A stretch of 64,000 nucleotides of DNA from Bifidobacterium breve (GCA_945878865.1 CAMCUD010000002.1:293694-357693); one strand, 5' to 3'; shown: positions 8,413-16,371, counted from the first letter of the stretch. Notes: generated by a model from the sequence alone, not told the origin. Numbers and translations: made by a program.

Positions 8413-9188
8413 GCGCGGTCGACGCGGGCGCCTCGGTCCGGGTGGAGCGCCGCGGCGCGGTCGCGGTGCTGACAGTCGATCGTCCCGATGTCCGCAACGC
8501 GCTGACCGACGAGACCCTGGCGGCGCTGACTTCGCTGGCGGTGGCGTGTGATGCCGATGGTGACGTGCGATGCCTCGTGATCGCCGGGAGCGAGAAGGTC
8601 TTCGCCTCGGGCGCCGACGTGCGCGCGCTGCTCGAGCGCGACCCGGTGGAGGTCTACGACGGCGACCGTGCCCGCCTCTGGGATCAGCTGCGCGCGCTGC
8701 GGACCCCGGTCGTTGCGGCGGTGAGCGGCTTCTGCCTGGGTGGCGGCTTCGAACTGGCGATGATGAGCGACGTCGTCGTGGCCGCGCCGACCTCCCGCTT
8801 CGGCCTGCCCGAGACGCAGCTCGGCCTCATTCCCGGCGCCGGCGGGACGCAGATGCTCCCGCGCGCGGTTGGCAAGGCGCTCGCGATGGACATGATCCTG
8901 ACGGGCCGGATGCTGGACGCCGACCAGGCGCTGGTCGTCGGCCTCGTCTCCCGTGTGGCCGAGGACTGGCTCGGCGAGGCGCTGATCGCCGCGGAGCGCA
9001 TCGCCGCCCGCCCCGCGGTCGCGCAGCGCCGAGCCAAGGACGCGGTGAACACGTCGTTCGACGTCGGCCTGGCGGCCGGCGTGGAGGTCGAGCGTCGCAC
9101 CTTCGCGATGGTCTTCGCCACCGAGGACGCGCGCGAGGGCATGCAGGCGTTCGTGGACAAGCGCGAGCCGTCGTGGCGTCACGCCTGA
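8409..9188 (+). CDS. enoyl-CoA hydratase
   Basis: 259-residue crotonase. Both catalytic glutamates of true hydratases are present: one in the oxyanion-hole helix GFCLGGGFELAMMSD and one in GLPETQLGLIPGAGG. It should add water to the enoyl-CoA made by the preceding dehydrogenase to give a 3-hydroxyacyl-CoA. Start ATG at 8409 overlaps the upstream stop (ATGA). Confidence 0.93.
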   Translation: MSAVDAGASVRVERRGAVAVLTVDRPDVRNALTDETLAALTSLAVACDADGDVRCLVIAGSEKVFASGADVRALLERDPVEVYDGDRARLWDQLRALRTPVVAAVSGFCLGGGFELAMMSDVVVAAPTSRFGLPETQLGLIPGAGGTQMLPRAVGKALAMDMILTGRMLDADQALVVGLVSRVAEDWLGEALIAAERIAARPAVAQRRAKDAVNTSFDVGLAAGVEVERRTFAMVFATEDAREGMQAFVDKREPSWRHA

Positions 9189-9200
9189 GAGGAGCAGGAC

Positions 9201-10067
9201 ATGCAAGCACCGGACAAGGTCGCCGTACTGGGCGCAGGGATCATGGGCAACGGGATCGCGCAGCTTGCCGCGATGGCCGGGATGACGGCCGTCGCGCGCG
9301 ATGTTTCCGCGGAAGCGCTCCGTCGTGCCGGCGACGCGATCGACACGAGCCTCGCGCGGTTCGTCAAGGCCGGCAAGCTCTCGGCGCATGACGCCGCGGC
9401 GGCTCGCGGCCGGGTCACGCTCACCGCAGACCTCGCCGAGGCGACGGACGGCGCCTCCGTCGTCATCGAGGCGGTCACGGAGGTCCTCGACGTCAAGCAG
9501 CAGGTGCTCGGGGAGGCTGTCGAACTCGCCCCCGAGCACGCGCTGCTCGGCACGAACACCTCACAGCTCTCGATCACCACGATCGCCGCCGGGCTCGGGG
9601 AGCACGCGTCGCGCCTGGTGGGCGTCCACTTTTTCAACCCGCCTGTGATGATGCGTCTCGTCGAGGTGATCGCCGGCCTGCAGACGCGGCCCTCGGAGAT
9701 CGAGCGCGCGCGGGCGTTCGGCGAGGCGCTGGGCAAGCAGGTCGTGGTCTGCCGCAAGGACAGCCCCGGCTTCATCACGAGCCGCGCCTACGCGATCCTG
9801 CGCCTGGAGTGCGTGAAGATGCTCGAAGAGGGCATCGCGACGGCTGAGGACATCGACACCGCGCTGAAGCTCGGCTTCAACTTCCCGATGGGCCCGCTGG
9901 AGCTGGGCGACATGAACGGGTTGGACACGTACGTGCACGCGATCGAGGGCCTGGCCGACGCGCACGGCGACCGGTTCCGCCCGACGGTCGGCCTGCGGAA
10001 CATGGTGGCGGCGGGGCGGTTGGGGCGGAAGAGCGGGGCGGGGTTCTACGAGTACGAGCCGCGCTGA
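9201..10067 (+). CDS. 3-hydroxyacyl-CoA dehydrogenase (HBDH/PaaH type)
   Basis: 288 residues. N-terminal Rossmann domain with VAVLGAGIMGNGIAQ; catalytic His in GVHFFNPPVMM; C-terminal domain with NFPMGPLELGDMNGLD. The length matches the single-function 3-hydroxybutyryl-CoA dehydrogenase family. GGAG precedes the ATG, 12 bases after the hydratase gene. It oxidises the 3-hydroxyacyl-CoA to a 3-ketoacyl-CoA with NAD+; a thiolase for the next step is at 19095. Confidence 0.94.
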   Translation: MQAPDKVAVLGAGIMGNGIAQLAAMAGMTAVARDVSAEALRRAGDAIDTSLARFVKAGKLSAHDAAAARGRVTLTADLAEATDGASVVIEAVTEVLDVKQQVLGEAVELAPEHALLGTNTSQLSITTIAAGLGEHASRLVGVHFFNPPVMMRLVEVIAGLQTRPSEIERARAFGEALGKQVVVCRKDSPGFITSRAYAILRLECVKMLEEGIATAEDIDTALKLGFNFPMGPLELGDMNGLDTYVHAIEGLADAHGDRFRPTVGLRNMVAAGRLGRKSGAGFYEYEPR

Positions 10068-10167
10068 GCTCCACTGACGGTCGAGGCCTGTCTGCGCATG
10101 CCGATTGGATCAGTAGGCCGCCGTCGTGCCTCGATGGGGCCAGTCCGGCTGCCTGCCTTTGCTATCG

Positions 10168-10186
10168 AGCGATGAACTTCATCGCT
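10168..10186. repeat. inverted repeat, 8-bp arms
   Basis: AGCGATGA and TCATCGCT flank ACT. Its position about 100 bases after the beta-oxidation operon suits either an operator or a weak terminator stem; no T tract follows. Confidence 0.4.
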
Positions 10187-10342
10187 GACGTTGGCAGACT
10201 GTGTGCTCGAAGCGGGTTGGGCGGTTCCGATTCGCGTCCACGAGTCCCCTCGTTCGAGGGTGCTGAGCGGGTTCGCGCCCGGCATGGCCAGCCGGATCTG
10301 TTCTCTCGCAGATCGCCGCGGGCGACGTCGGCGTCCGTTGGG

Positions 10343-10360
10343 ACGAGTGTGAGCACTCGT
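10343..10360. repeat. inverted repeat, 7-bp arms
   Basis: ACGAGTG and CACTCGT flank TGAG. This is an operator-like perfect palindrome about 220 bases upstream of the TIR-like gene. No regulator gene adjoins it. Confidence 0.4.
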
Positions 10361-10408
10361 TAGGGCACGTCACGACCGCCTTCCTCTCACGGCGGTTGGG
10401 TCGGTTCA

Positions 10409-10427
10409 CCGCGGCCCGGAGCCGCGG
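10409..10427. repeat. GC inverted repeat, 7-bp arms
   Basis: CCGCGGC and GCCGCGG flank CCGGA. It lies between the previous palindrome and the TIR-like operon and could be a stem in a leader or terminator. Strong GC palindromes occur by chance in such DNA. Confidence 0.3.
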
Positions 10428-10582
10428 CGCTTGCCTTCGGTGCGGCCTGCCCCTCGCCTAACGGGGTACGCCGCGTCGTCGATGCGCACCGTACGGCACC
10501 GTCTGGCGAGTACAAGATAGGGTCTCCGTCAATCAGGTGATGGTGACTACTCACAGGCCCGCACGGGCGGAGAGGATCGAGG

Positions 10583-10954
10583 ATGGCCGATAAGAAGACC
10601 GTCTTTGTTGCGTTCGCTATCGAGGACGAGCGACAGCGCGACTTCCTCAAGGGCCAATCGCTTAGCCCCCGCGCCCCCTACGAGTTCATTGACATGTCTG
10701 TCAAGCAGGCGTACGACGAGGCGTGGAAGGACAAGGTGCGCACACGCATCCGGCGATCGGACGGAGTGCTTGTCCTGGTCAGTGCGAACTCCCTCACGTC
10801 CAGTGGTCAGAAGTGGGAGATCCAGTGTGCGAAGGACGAGGGTAAGGCGATCCGGGGAATCTGGGCGTACAAGGATGATCGGACGACTCTCGCGGGAGTC
10901 ACGACGCTCACTTGGAGCGACGCCAACATCAGCGCGTTCATCGACTCTCTCTAG
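10583..10954 (+). CDS. TIR-like protein (DUF1863/MTH538, ThsB-type)
   Basis: 123 residues, one domain. The flavodoxin-like TIR fold is suggested by strand 1 [12 protein letters not shown], the following FLKGQ helix, [14 protein letters not shown], the helix-strand [19 protein letters not shown] and [18 protein letters not shown]. Glu79 in KWEI sits where ThsB/TIR NADases carry the catalytic glutamate. Family proteins hydrolyse or cyclise NAD+ to signal molecules upon phage infection. GAGGATCGAGG precedes the ATG. The closing TAG is two bases from the GTG of the caspase gene. The catalytic assignment is by position only; some DUF1863 proteins may be non-catalytic. Confidence 0.8.
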   Translation: MADKKTVFVAFAIEDERQRDFLKGQSLSPRAPYEFIDMSVKQAYDEAWKDKVRTRIRRSDGVLVLVSANSLTSSGQKWEIQCAKDEGKAIRGIWAYKDDRTTLAGVTTLTWSDANISAFIDSL

Positions 10955-10956
10955 CC

Positions 10957-11949
10957 GTGCGCAAGGCACTGATCGTCGGCATCGACCACTACGAGCATCT
11001 CAGCTGCCTCAGCGGATGCGTGAATGACGCGCACTCCGTTCGGAGCGTCCTCGAAAGGCACGCGGACGGAACGCTGAACTTTGCCGGACCTCAATTGCTG
11101 ACGGGTACGAGCGGTGCTCAGCAGGTTCTGAAGCGCGACATGAAGGAAGCAGCGCGGGAGCTTTTCGCGGATGACTCTGAGATCGCGCTCTTTTACTTCG
11201 CCGGACACGGCTACCTGGAAGACACAGGCGGATTTCTGTGTGCGAGTGACTCCGAGGCGGGCGATGATGGCTTGTCGCTACAGGAGTTGATGACCCTTGC
11301 ACACGGGTCGAAGGCGCAGAACAAGATGATCGTGCTGGACAGCTGCCACAGTGGCGTAGCAGGCAATGACCCGATAGCGCCAGGACTGGCGGAGTTGTCT
11401 GACGGGCTAACGGTGTTGACCGCCTCGTCGCCTCATCAGTACGCGCTCGAGGTTCCTGGCGGCGGGGCGGGCGTCTTCACGAGTCTGTTCGTCGACGCGC
11501 TCAGTGGTGCGGCGGCGAACCTCGTGGGAGATATCACCCCGGGGAGCGTGTACGCCCACATTGATCAGTCGCTCGGCCCGTGGGCGCAGCGTCCGGTCTT
11601 CAAGACGAACGTGCGGACGTTCGTGTCCCTGCGCGAAGCGGAGTCTCCCATCGCGCTAAACGACCTACAGGCGATCACAACGCACTTTCCGACTGCGGAC
11701 TTTCAACTGCCATTGGATCCGTCGTACGAGCCCGAGCGGTCCGCCGACCAGGGTGAAGGCTCGGGGATCCCGCTGCCTGATCCTGAGCACACTGACACCT
11801 TTCGGGTACTCCAGAGCTACGCCAAGGTGAACCTCGTGAGGCCGGTCGATGCGCCGCACATGTGGCACGCAGCGATGGGTAGCAAGTCCTGCGAGTTGAC
11901 TGTGCTCGGCCAGCACTACTGGAACCTTGTCAACCAGGGGCTGATTTGA
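10957..11949 (+). CDS. caspase-like peptidase (C14 family)
   Basis: 330 residues. The N-terminal caspase fold spans about residues 1-225: strand 1 [20 protein letters not shown], catalytic His84 in YFAGHGY and catalytic Cys130 in VLDSCHSG, then [13 protein letters not shown] and [11 protein letters not shown]. Both members of the dyad are intact, so it should be an active cysteine protease. The last 100 residues (230-330) form an extension with a Pro/Asp/Glu-rich linker and a conserved-looking tail around [19 protein letters not shown] that I cannot name; it may hold the signal pocket or substrate site. The start is GTG at 10957, because an upstream in-frame codon would overlap the TIR gene. 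Confidence 0.85.
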   Translation: MRKALIVGIDHYEHLSCLSGCVNDAHSVRSVLERHADGTLNFAGPQLLTGTSGAQQVLKRDMKEAARELFADDSEIALFYFAGHGYLEDTGGFLCASDSEAGDDGLSLQELMTLAHGSKAQNKMIVLDSCHSGVAGNDPIAPGLAELSDGLTVLTASSPHQYALEVPGGGAGVFTSLFVDALSGAAANLVGDITPGSVYAHIDQSLGPWAQRPVFKTNVRTFVSLREAESPIALNDLQAITTHFPTADFQLPLDPSYEPERSADQGEGSGIPLPDPEHTDTFRVLQSYAKVNLVRPVDAPHMWHAAMGSKSCELTVLGQHYWNLVNQGLI

Positions 11950-11951
11950 TC

Positions 11952-12242
11952 ATGGCTAACCCGGACCGAGCAGCGGCACTACTCGGGAGCGAAGACCTCA
12001 TCGAGGGACTCGCTGCCATCGAACACGAGCGTTGGAGTCACTGGCAGCGATACCTCCACGCGCAGTGCACGCGGGCCCCGGACGGATCCCTCACGATCCC
12101 AGCCGAGCTCGTAGCGAAATGGTCAGCCCAATCGGCTACTCCGTACGTCGAGCTGTCAGAACAAGAGAAGGAAAGCGATCGGGAACAGGTTCGCCGTTAT
12201 CTCCCAAAGATCGCTCAGTGTGTACGGGACTACGTCCCGTAG
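11952..12242 (+). CDS. small RyR-domain-like protein
   Basis: 96 residues, one domain. The N-terminal IEHERWSHWQRYLHAQC and the C-terminal TPYVELSEQEKESDREQVRR resemble the RyR (ryanodine receptor repeat) domain pattern of an early His/Trp motif followed by PY..L...EK..DR. RyR domains in bacterial conflict systems have been proposed to sense nucleotide-derived ligands. It starts two bases after the caspase stop, so it is translated with the operon. It could be a ligand sensor, a signal sponge, or a regulator of the protease. The similarity is by motif reading and needs profile confirmation. Confidence 0.65.
   Translation: MANPDRAAALLGSEDLIEGLAAIEHERWSHWQRYLHAQCTRAPDGSLTIPAELVAKWSAQSATPYVELSEQEKESDREQVRRYLPKIAQCVRDYVP
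12223..12241 (+). terminator. hairpin over the stop codon of the RyR-like gene
   Basis: TACGGGAC and GTCCCGTA flank TAC, covering the end of the coding sequence. No T tract follows. It may end or stabilise the operon message and block read-through into the opposed gene at 12303. Confidence 0.4.
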
Positions 12243-12302
12243 TCGCGGCCGTCCCGCTGAAGGGACCGATGACGCAATGGAGGGATCGGCTGATGCTGTC
12301 TC

Positions 12303-13142
12303 TCAACTGCGCAGCAACGCCTGGGCCGCCTGAGCCGCCGGCTGGCCTACCTCGACGCCACGAGATGCCCCCAGCGCGTTGCGCGCGCTGATCACCCCGT
12401 CGACGTACGTGCTGTGCCCATCACCCATCCGCGCCGTCCGCGCGTCCACCGTCGCGCCGGCCAGCCCGAGCTCGTCGGCGATCGCCAGCCCCGCGATCCC
12501 CGAGTCGTCCTTTCCGCGTCCGCCGTCCGAGCAGATGAACCCGTGCGGCGCTACGTCGCGGAGGTAGGGGACCGCGCTCCGTCCCGTATGCCCTGCGGTG
12601 CACAGCACGTTGCGCCCGCGATCTTCCGGCAGGCCGAACGCGATCGAGTCGGTGCACACGATCGACCGCCCCTCCTCGTTGGTGAACATCACCTCGCGGT
12701 TCGTCACGTCGGCCGCGGCGCGCTGCGCCGGGTCGCGCTCGAGCAGCAGCCCTGCCGCCTCGCGCACCGGCATCCCGCGCGCCACGCCGCACGCCTCCGC
12801 CACCGCGTTGACGTAGGACACCACCGCGGTCCCGTACATGTCGACGCCGTCGCCGAGCGTCACCGTCGCGATGTCCGCCGCCGCTGCACCGATGCCCAGC
12901 GCTTCGAGGTACCAGAGGCCCGCGATGGCCGCGCCCTCCGGGCCGACCGCGCAGTCCACGCCGATCGCGCCGCGCGGGCGGCACTCGCCGACGAAGCGGG
13001 CGGGCAGGACCCCGGAGTACGAGGCGTTGACGACGACGTCGCGATCCCGGTTCTCCGGTCGCGCGTCGTACGCCGAATCTACCGCGACCACGCGGCCGCG
13101 CGGCGTCTCGAAGACGACCGTCTGCACCTGCTCTGAGGCCAT
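12303..13142 (-). CDS. unknown protein with internal duplication
   Basis: 279 residues, function not recognised. The two halves are clearly related: residues about 16-134 and 158-277 share GRxxxxxDS...RxRxV, IAGL...ELGL/EALGI, a (L/M)GDG motif, and a Y-V...A...G.(A/S)RG helix ending in AA..LL. Paired GDG motifs (LGDGVDMYG, MGDGHSTYV) and Cys64/Cys204 at equivalent places suggest two-fold pseudo-symmetry with shared ligand sites. It is the last gene of the minus-strand operon, 8 bases after the GntR gene, so it probably serves the same pathway. No signal peptide or membrane segment is visible. Confidence 0.85.
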   Translation of the reverse strand: MASEQVQTVVFETPRGRVVAVDSAYDARPENRDRDVVVNASYSGVLPARFVGECRPRGAIGVDCAVGPEGAAIAGLWYLEALGIGAAAADIATVTLGDGVDMYGTAVVSYVNAVAEACGVARGMPVREAAGLLLERDPAQRAAADVTNREVMFTNEEGRSIVCTDSIAFGLPEDRGRNVLCTAGHTGRSAVPYLRDVAPHGFICSDGGRGKDDSGIAGLAIADELGLAGATVDARTARMGDGHSTYVDGVISARNALGASRGVEVGQPAAQAAQALLRS

Positions 13143-13150
13143 GTCGACTC

Positions 13151-13918
13151 CTAGTCGATCTGGTCCCAGCGGATGGGCGCGTCGACCACGGCCGGGTAGC
13201 GCCTCGCCAGGAACTTCGCGAAATCCTCGATGTGCGACGCCATCGCCGCGCGCGAGCCCTCGGCGTCGCCGGCGGCGACCCGCTCGTAGATGCGCTTGTG
13301 CTCGCGGAGGACGGACTTGCGCTGCTTGGTCTCGTACTCGACGCCCAGCCGCGTGCCGTCGATGATCCAGTGCAGCGCCGACATCACGTTGGCGAACACC
13401 GCGTTGTTCGATGCCTGCGCGATGATCGCGTGGAAGTTCTCGTTCTCCTCGAGGAAGATCGACGGGTCCTCGATGTGCTCGCCCATCCGGTCCATCGAGG
13501 CCTGCAGCTCGGCCAGCTGCTCCTCGGTGATGTTCTCCGCCGCGCGCGCGGCCAGGGTGGGCTCGAGCGTCGTGCGCGCGTCGAGCACGGCCGCGAACGG
13601 CGCGCCCTCCAGCTGGAGCACCATCGCGAGGTTGGACGCCAGGTGCCGGGAGCTGGGCTCGGCGACGATCGGGCCGCCCCCTGGGCCCGTCTTGATCTGG
13701 ATGACGCCCTGGATCTCGAGGAACCGCAGCGCCTCGCGCAGGGTGCCGCGGGCGAGCTGGTAGCGCTCGAGCATCTCCTTCTCGGACTCCAGCGGGGTAC
13801 CGGGGGCGAGGTGGCCGTCGGCGATCTCCCCGACGATGCGCTGAGCAAGCAGCGTCGCCGTCTTCTTCGGCTTGTGGCCGTTGCGGCGGGACGCGGTGCG
13901 GGTCTGAGTCGGGCTCAT
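13151..13918 (-). CDS. GntR-family regulator, FadR/FCD subfamily
   Basis: 255 residues. A basic N-terminal tail precedes a winged helix (RIVGEIADGHLAPGTPL, ESEKEMLERYQLARGTLREA, RFLEIQGVIQIKTGPGG), then an all-helical FCD effector domain with the metal/ligand residues around LDARTTLEP, ENENFHAIIAQASNN and REHKRIYERV. FCD regulators bind acids or acyl-CoA and usually repress their own catabolic genes. It overlaps the CoA-ligase stop by four bases, so it is co-expressed with the genes it probably controls. Candidate sites are the palindromes at 16343 and 19047. Confidence 0.93.
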   Translation of the reverse strand: MSPTQTRTASRRNGHKPKKTATLLAQRIVGEIADGHLAPGTPLESEKEMLERYQLARGTLREALRFLEIQGVIQIKTGPGGGPIVAEPSSRHLASNLAMVLQLEGAPFAAVLDARTTLEPTLAARAAENITEEQLAELQASMDRMGEHIEDPSIFLEENENFHAIIAQASNNAVFANVMSALHWIIDGTRLGVEYETKQRKSVLREHKRIYERVAAGDAEGSRAAMASHIEDFAKFLARRYPAVVDAPIRWDQID

Positions 13919-15552
13919 AGCTGGATGGGGGCGGTCGCGGCCTGCTGGGCGGCGAGCTCTCGAAGTTCGATCTTGCGGACTTTGCCAGACGGAGTCATCG
14001 GAAGCGCGTCGAGGACGGCCACATACTCGGGAAGCGCGAAGGCGGGCAGGCGTTCTGTGCACCATGTCCGAACCGTGTCCTCCTCGAGCGTCACACCCTC
14101 GCGGGCGACGACGAAGATCGCGACCTCGTCCTCGCCGGCCTCGACGCGCGCGGGGGCGGCGACGGCTGCGCACTCGACGATGTCCTCGTGGCCGAGCACG
14201 GCCTGCTCGATCTCGTACGAGCTGATGTTCTCGCCGCGGCGGCGCATCGCGTCCTTCAGGCGGTCGACGAAGTAGAACCAGCCGTCCTCGTCGCGGCGCA
14301 GCCCGTCGCCGGTGTGGAACCAGAGGTTGCGCATCGCCTCGGCCGTCTTCTCCGGCATGCCGTAGTAGCCGGTGGTCATCGTCCACGGCTGCTTCGTGCG
14401 GACGACGAGCTCGCCGACCTGCCCGACCGGGACCTCCTCGTCGGTGTCCGGGTCGACGAGGCGTACGTCGAACCACGCGTCGGCGAGCAGCCCCGCCGCG
14501 CCCGCCGGGCGCTCCTCGCCGTACGGGCTGAGGAACGGCGCGGCGGTCTCGGTGAGGCCGAAGACCTCGACGAAGGCCTCGATGCCGAAGCGCGACTTGA
14601 ACGCCTCGAGGATCGATGTGGCCGTCGGCGCGGCGAAGACGCAGCGCAACTGGTTGTCGGCGTCGTCCGGGCGCGGCTCCTGCTTCCAGGTCCAGTCCAT
14701 CATCACGCCGACGAAGTTCGTCACGGTCGCGCCGCACTCGCGGATCTGGTCGATCCACCGGCTCGCCGAGAACTTCTCGCGCAGGACGAAGCGGGCGCCG
14801 GCGATGAGGGCGGGGTAGGCGGCGAGGAACTGCGCGTTGCCGTGGAAGAGCGGGCCGACGCACATGTACGTGTCGGCGTCGGTCAGCCGCGTCAGTGAGA
14901 CGCACTCCTCGGCGAAGAACGTCATGTGCGCGTGGGGCATCATCACGCCCTTCGACAGGCCGGTCGTGCCCGACGTGAAGAAGACGGACGCGAGGTCGTG
15001 GTGGCGCACATCGGGCAGTTCGGCGCCGGTCGCCGACGGCAGGTCGGCCCAGGGGCGCGCGTCGTAGCCGGCGGCCGCCAGCACCTGCAGCGCGTCGCCC
15101 AGGCCGTCACCGCCGAGCACGTGGACGCGCTCGATTGTCTCGTACGCGCTGGTGTCGCCGGTAACGAACCGCTCGGCGAACGCGGGCTCGATGATCGCGG
15201 CGCGCGGGCCGGTCGTGCGCACCTGGTGCTCGAGGAACGAGCCGGAGTACGCCGTGTTGATGGGAACCTCCGCCATGCCGGCCAGCGCCGCGCCGAACCA
15301 GGAGAGGATGACCTCCGAGCGGTTGGCCGACATGAGCAGCACGCGGTCTCCGGGCGCGCCGCCGTCGAGCAGGCCGCGCGCGAGGTCCTCGGCCGCCGCG
15401 AGGGTCTCGGCGTAGGTCAGCGCGAGCCCCTCGCTCGGCACCTCGAGGTACGTGCGGTCGCCGTGGGTGCGGGCGCGCTCGCGCAGGATCCACGGGAGGT
15501 TCCAGCGCGCCGGGTCCTCGAAGGTCGGGTGCAGGTCGCGGTACGTCCTCAT
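13915..15552 (-). CDS. AMP-forming acyl-CoA synthetase (CaiC-like)
   Basis: 545-residue ANL-superfamily ligase. Motif A3 appears as FFTSGTTGLSKGVM, A5 as VFGLTETAAP, A7/A8 as FHTGDGLRRDEDGWFYFVDR with the hinge RLKDAMRRRGENIS, and the C-terminal catalytic Lys in PSGKVRK. It should activate a carboxylic acid to its CoA thioester, the entry step for the beta-oxidation genes. The ATG at 15552 overlaps the upstream crotonase stop by four bases. It is closest in style to crotonobetaine/carnitine and cyclohexanecarboxylate ligases; the substrate is not readable. Confidence 0.92.
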   Translation of the reverse strand: MRTYRDLHPTFEDPARWNLPWILRERARTHGDRTYLEVPSEGLALTYAETLAAAEDLARGLLDGGAPGDRVLLMSANRSEVILSWFGAALAGMAEVPINTAYSGSFLEHQVRTTGPRAAIIEPAFAERFVTGDTSAYETIERVHVLGGDGLGDALQVLAAAGYDARPWADLPSATGAELPDVRHHDLASVFFTSGTTGLSKGVMMPHAHMTFFAEECVSLTRLTDADTYMCVGPLFHGNAQFLAAYPALIAGARFVLREKFSASRWIDQIRECGATVTNFVGVMMDWTWKQEPRPDDADNQLRCVFAAPTATSILEAFKSRFGIEAFVEVFGLTETAAPFLSPYGEERPAGAAGLLADAWFDVRLVDPDTDEEVPVGQVGELVVRTKQPWTMTTGYYGMPEKTAEAMRNLWFHTGDGLRRDEDGWFYFVDRLKDAMRRRGENISSYEIEQAVLGHEDIVECAAVAAPARVEAGEDEVAIFVVAREGVTLEEDTVRTWCTERLPAFALPEYVAVLDALPMTPSGKVRKIELRELAAQQAATAPIQL

Positions 15553-16322
15553 GTGCGGGCCTCCGTGCGGCGGAACTGCGGCGTGCGCTTCTCGATGAAC
15601 GCCGTGGCGCCCTCGATCATGTCCTCCGAGCCGATGGCCTGGGCGAGCATCCCGAGCCCCGACTGGAACGAGTCGTGCGCGTGGTTCCACCACACGTTCG
15701 AGCTGATCTTCGCGATCTCGAGGTAGCGCGGGCTCATCGCCAGCAGCTCCTTGGCCATCGCGGTCGTCGCGTCCTCCAACTGCTCGTCGGGGACGACGGT
15801 GTTGATCATGCCGAGCTCGAGCGCCGTCTTGGCGTCGTAGCGACGGCAGAGCATGGAGATCTCCTTCGCCCGCTTCTCGCCGACGGACATCGCGAGCATG
15901 TTTGTCCCGCCCAGGACGGGGGCGCTGCCCACGCGCGGGCCCGTCTGGCCGAACGTGGCGCTCTCGCCGGCGACGGCGAGGTCGCACGCGACGACGAGCT
16001 CGTTGCCACCACCCGCGGCCGCGCCGTTGACGCAGGCGATGACGGGGCGGGGGCTGCGGCGGATCGCGTCGAACAGCCGCATCGACGCGGCGAACATCGC
16101 GCGGATCTCGCCCTCGTCGGGGTCAGCGAGGTTCGCGAGGAAGCCGCCGGCGCAGAACGCGCGGTCCGTGCCGGTGATGACGATCACCCCGCTGTCGATG
16201 GCGGCGTCCACCGCGGCGGTGAGCTCCGCGGCCATCGCGGCGTCGTAGGCGTTGCGGCGCTCAGGACGGTTGAGACGCAGCCAGGTGACGTCGCCTGAGC
16301 GCTCGGTGACGATGTCGCTCAT
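15549..16322 (-). CDS. crotonase-family, BadI/MenB-like hydrolase
   Basis: 257 residues. The oxyanion stretch GGGNELVVACDLAVAGESA and the following FGQTGPRVGS are the MenB/BadI pattern, where an ordinary hydratase would have a second Glu (P-E-x-x-L-G). The next part, VGEKRAKEISMLCRRYDAK and VVPDEQLE, closely follows the layout of BadI, 2-ketocyclohexanecarboxyl-CoA hydrolase, which opens the ring of a cyclic beta-keto thioester. Ring cleavage here is inference from that likeness; 1,4-dihydroxynaphthoyl-CoA synthase chemistry is less likely without other men genes. It is the first gene of the minus-strand operon. Confidence 0.8.
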   Translation of the reverse strand: MSDIVTERSGDVTWLRLNRPERRNAYDAAMAAELTAAVDAAIDSGVIVITGTDRAFCAGGFLANLADPDEGEIRAMFAASMRLFDAIRRSPRPVIACVNGAAAGGGNELVVACDLAVAGESATFGQTGPRVGSAPVLGGTNMLAMSVGEKRAKEISMLCRRYDAKTALELGMINTVVPDEQLEDATTAMAKELLAMSPRYLEIAKISSNVWWNHAHDSFQSGLGMLAQAIGSEDMIEGATAFIEKRTPQFRRTEART

Positions 16323-16342
16323 CGGGGGACCCTGTCTCCATA

Positions 16343-16371
16343 AGCCATGTAATGGTTATACTACATTGGCT
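16343..16371. promoter_or_regulatory. operator and overlapping divergent promoters
   Basis: Imperfect palindrome: AGCCATGTA (16343-16351) faces TACATTGGCT (16362-16371), differing by one inserted base. Its centre carries -10-like hexamers on both strands (TATACT at 16357-16362 forward, TATAAC reading backward from 16360 to 16355). The forward ATG at 16372 follows immediately, suggesting a leaderless or nearly leaderless message. One bound repressor would close both promoters; the co-encoded GntR protein is the obvious candidate. Confidence 0.6.

Larger units (their letters stand above)
10068..10582. other. 515-base non-coding stretch with hairpins
   Basis: No convincing gene is seen on either strand; the short open frames lack Shine-Dalgarno sites and recognisable sequence. 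The stretch holds three perfect inverted repeats (listed separately) and then the leader of the TIR-like gene. It marks the border between the beta-oxidation genes and the lower-GC defence-like operon. I see no tRNA gene and no clear attachment-site duplication. Confidence 0.6.
10583..12242 (+). other. candidate TIR-caspase-RyR defence operon (type IV Thoeris-like)
   Basis: Three genes in one direction with gaps of 2 bases each: TIR-like, caspase-like, RyR-like. A TIR protein that makes a cyclic ADP-ribose signal and a caspase-like effector that it activates are the two parts of the system described as type IV Thoeris. The third gene is not part of that two-gene description as I know it. Lower G+C (for example 35 of 60 bases G+C in line 11641 against 46 of 60 in line 19801) and repeated CTA leucine codons suggest horizontal acquisition. 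Confidence 0.7.

Noticed and set aside
10172..10363. Short open frames in the 515-base gap before the TIR-like gene
   Set aside because: They overlap the inverted repeats, have no ribosome site and no domain similarity by eye.
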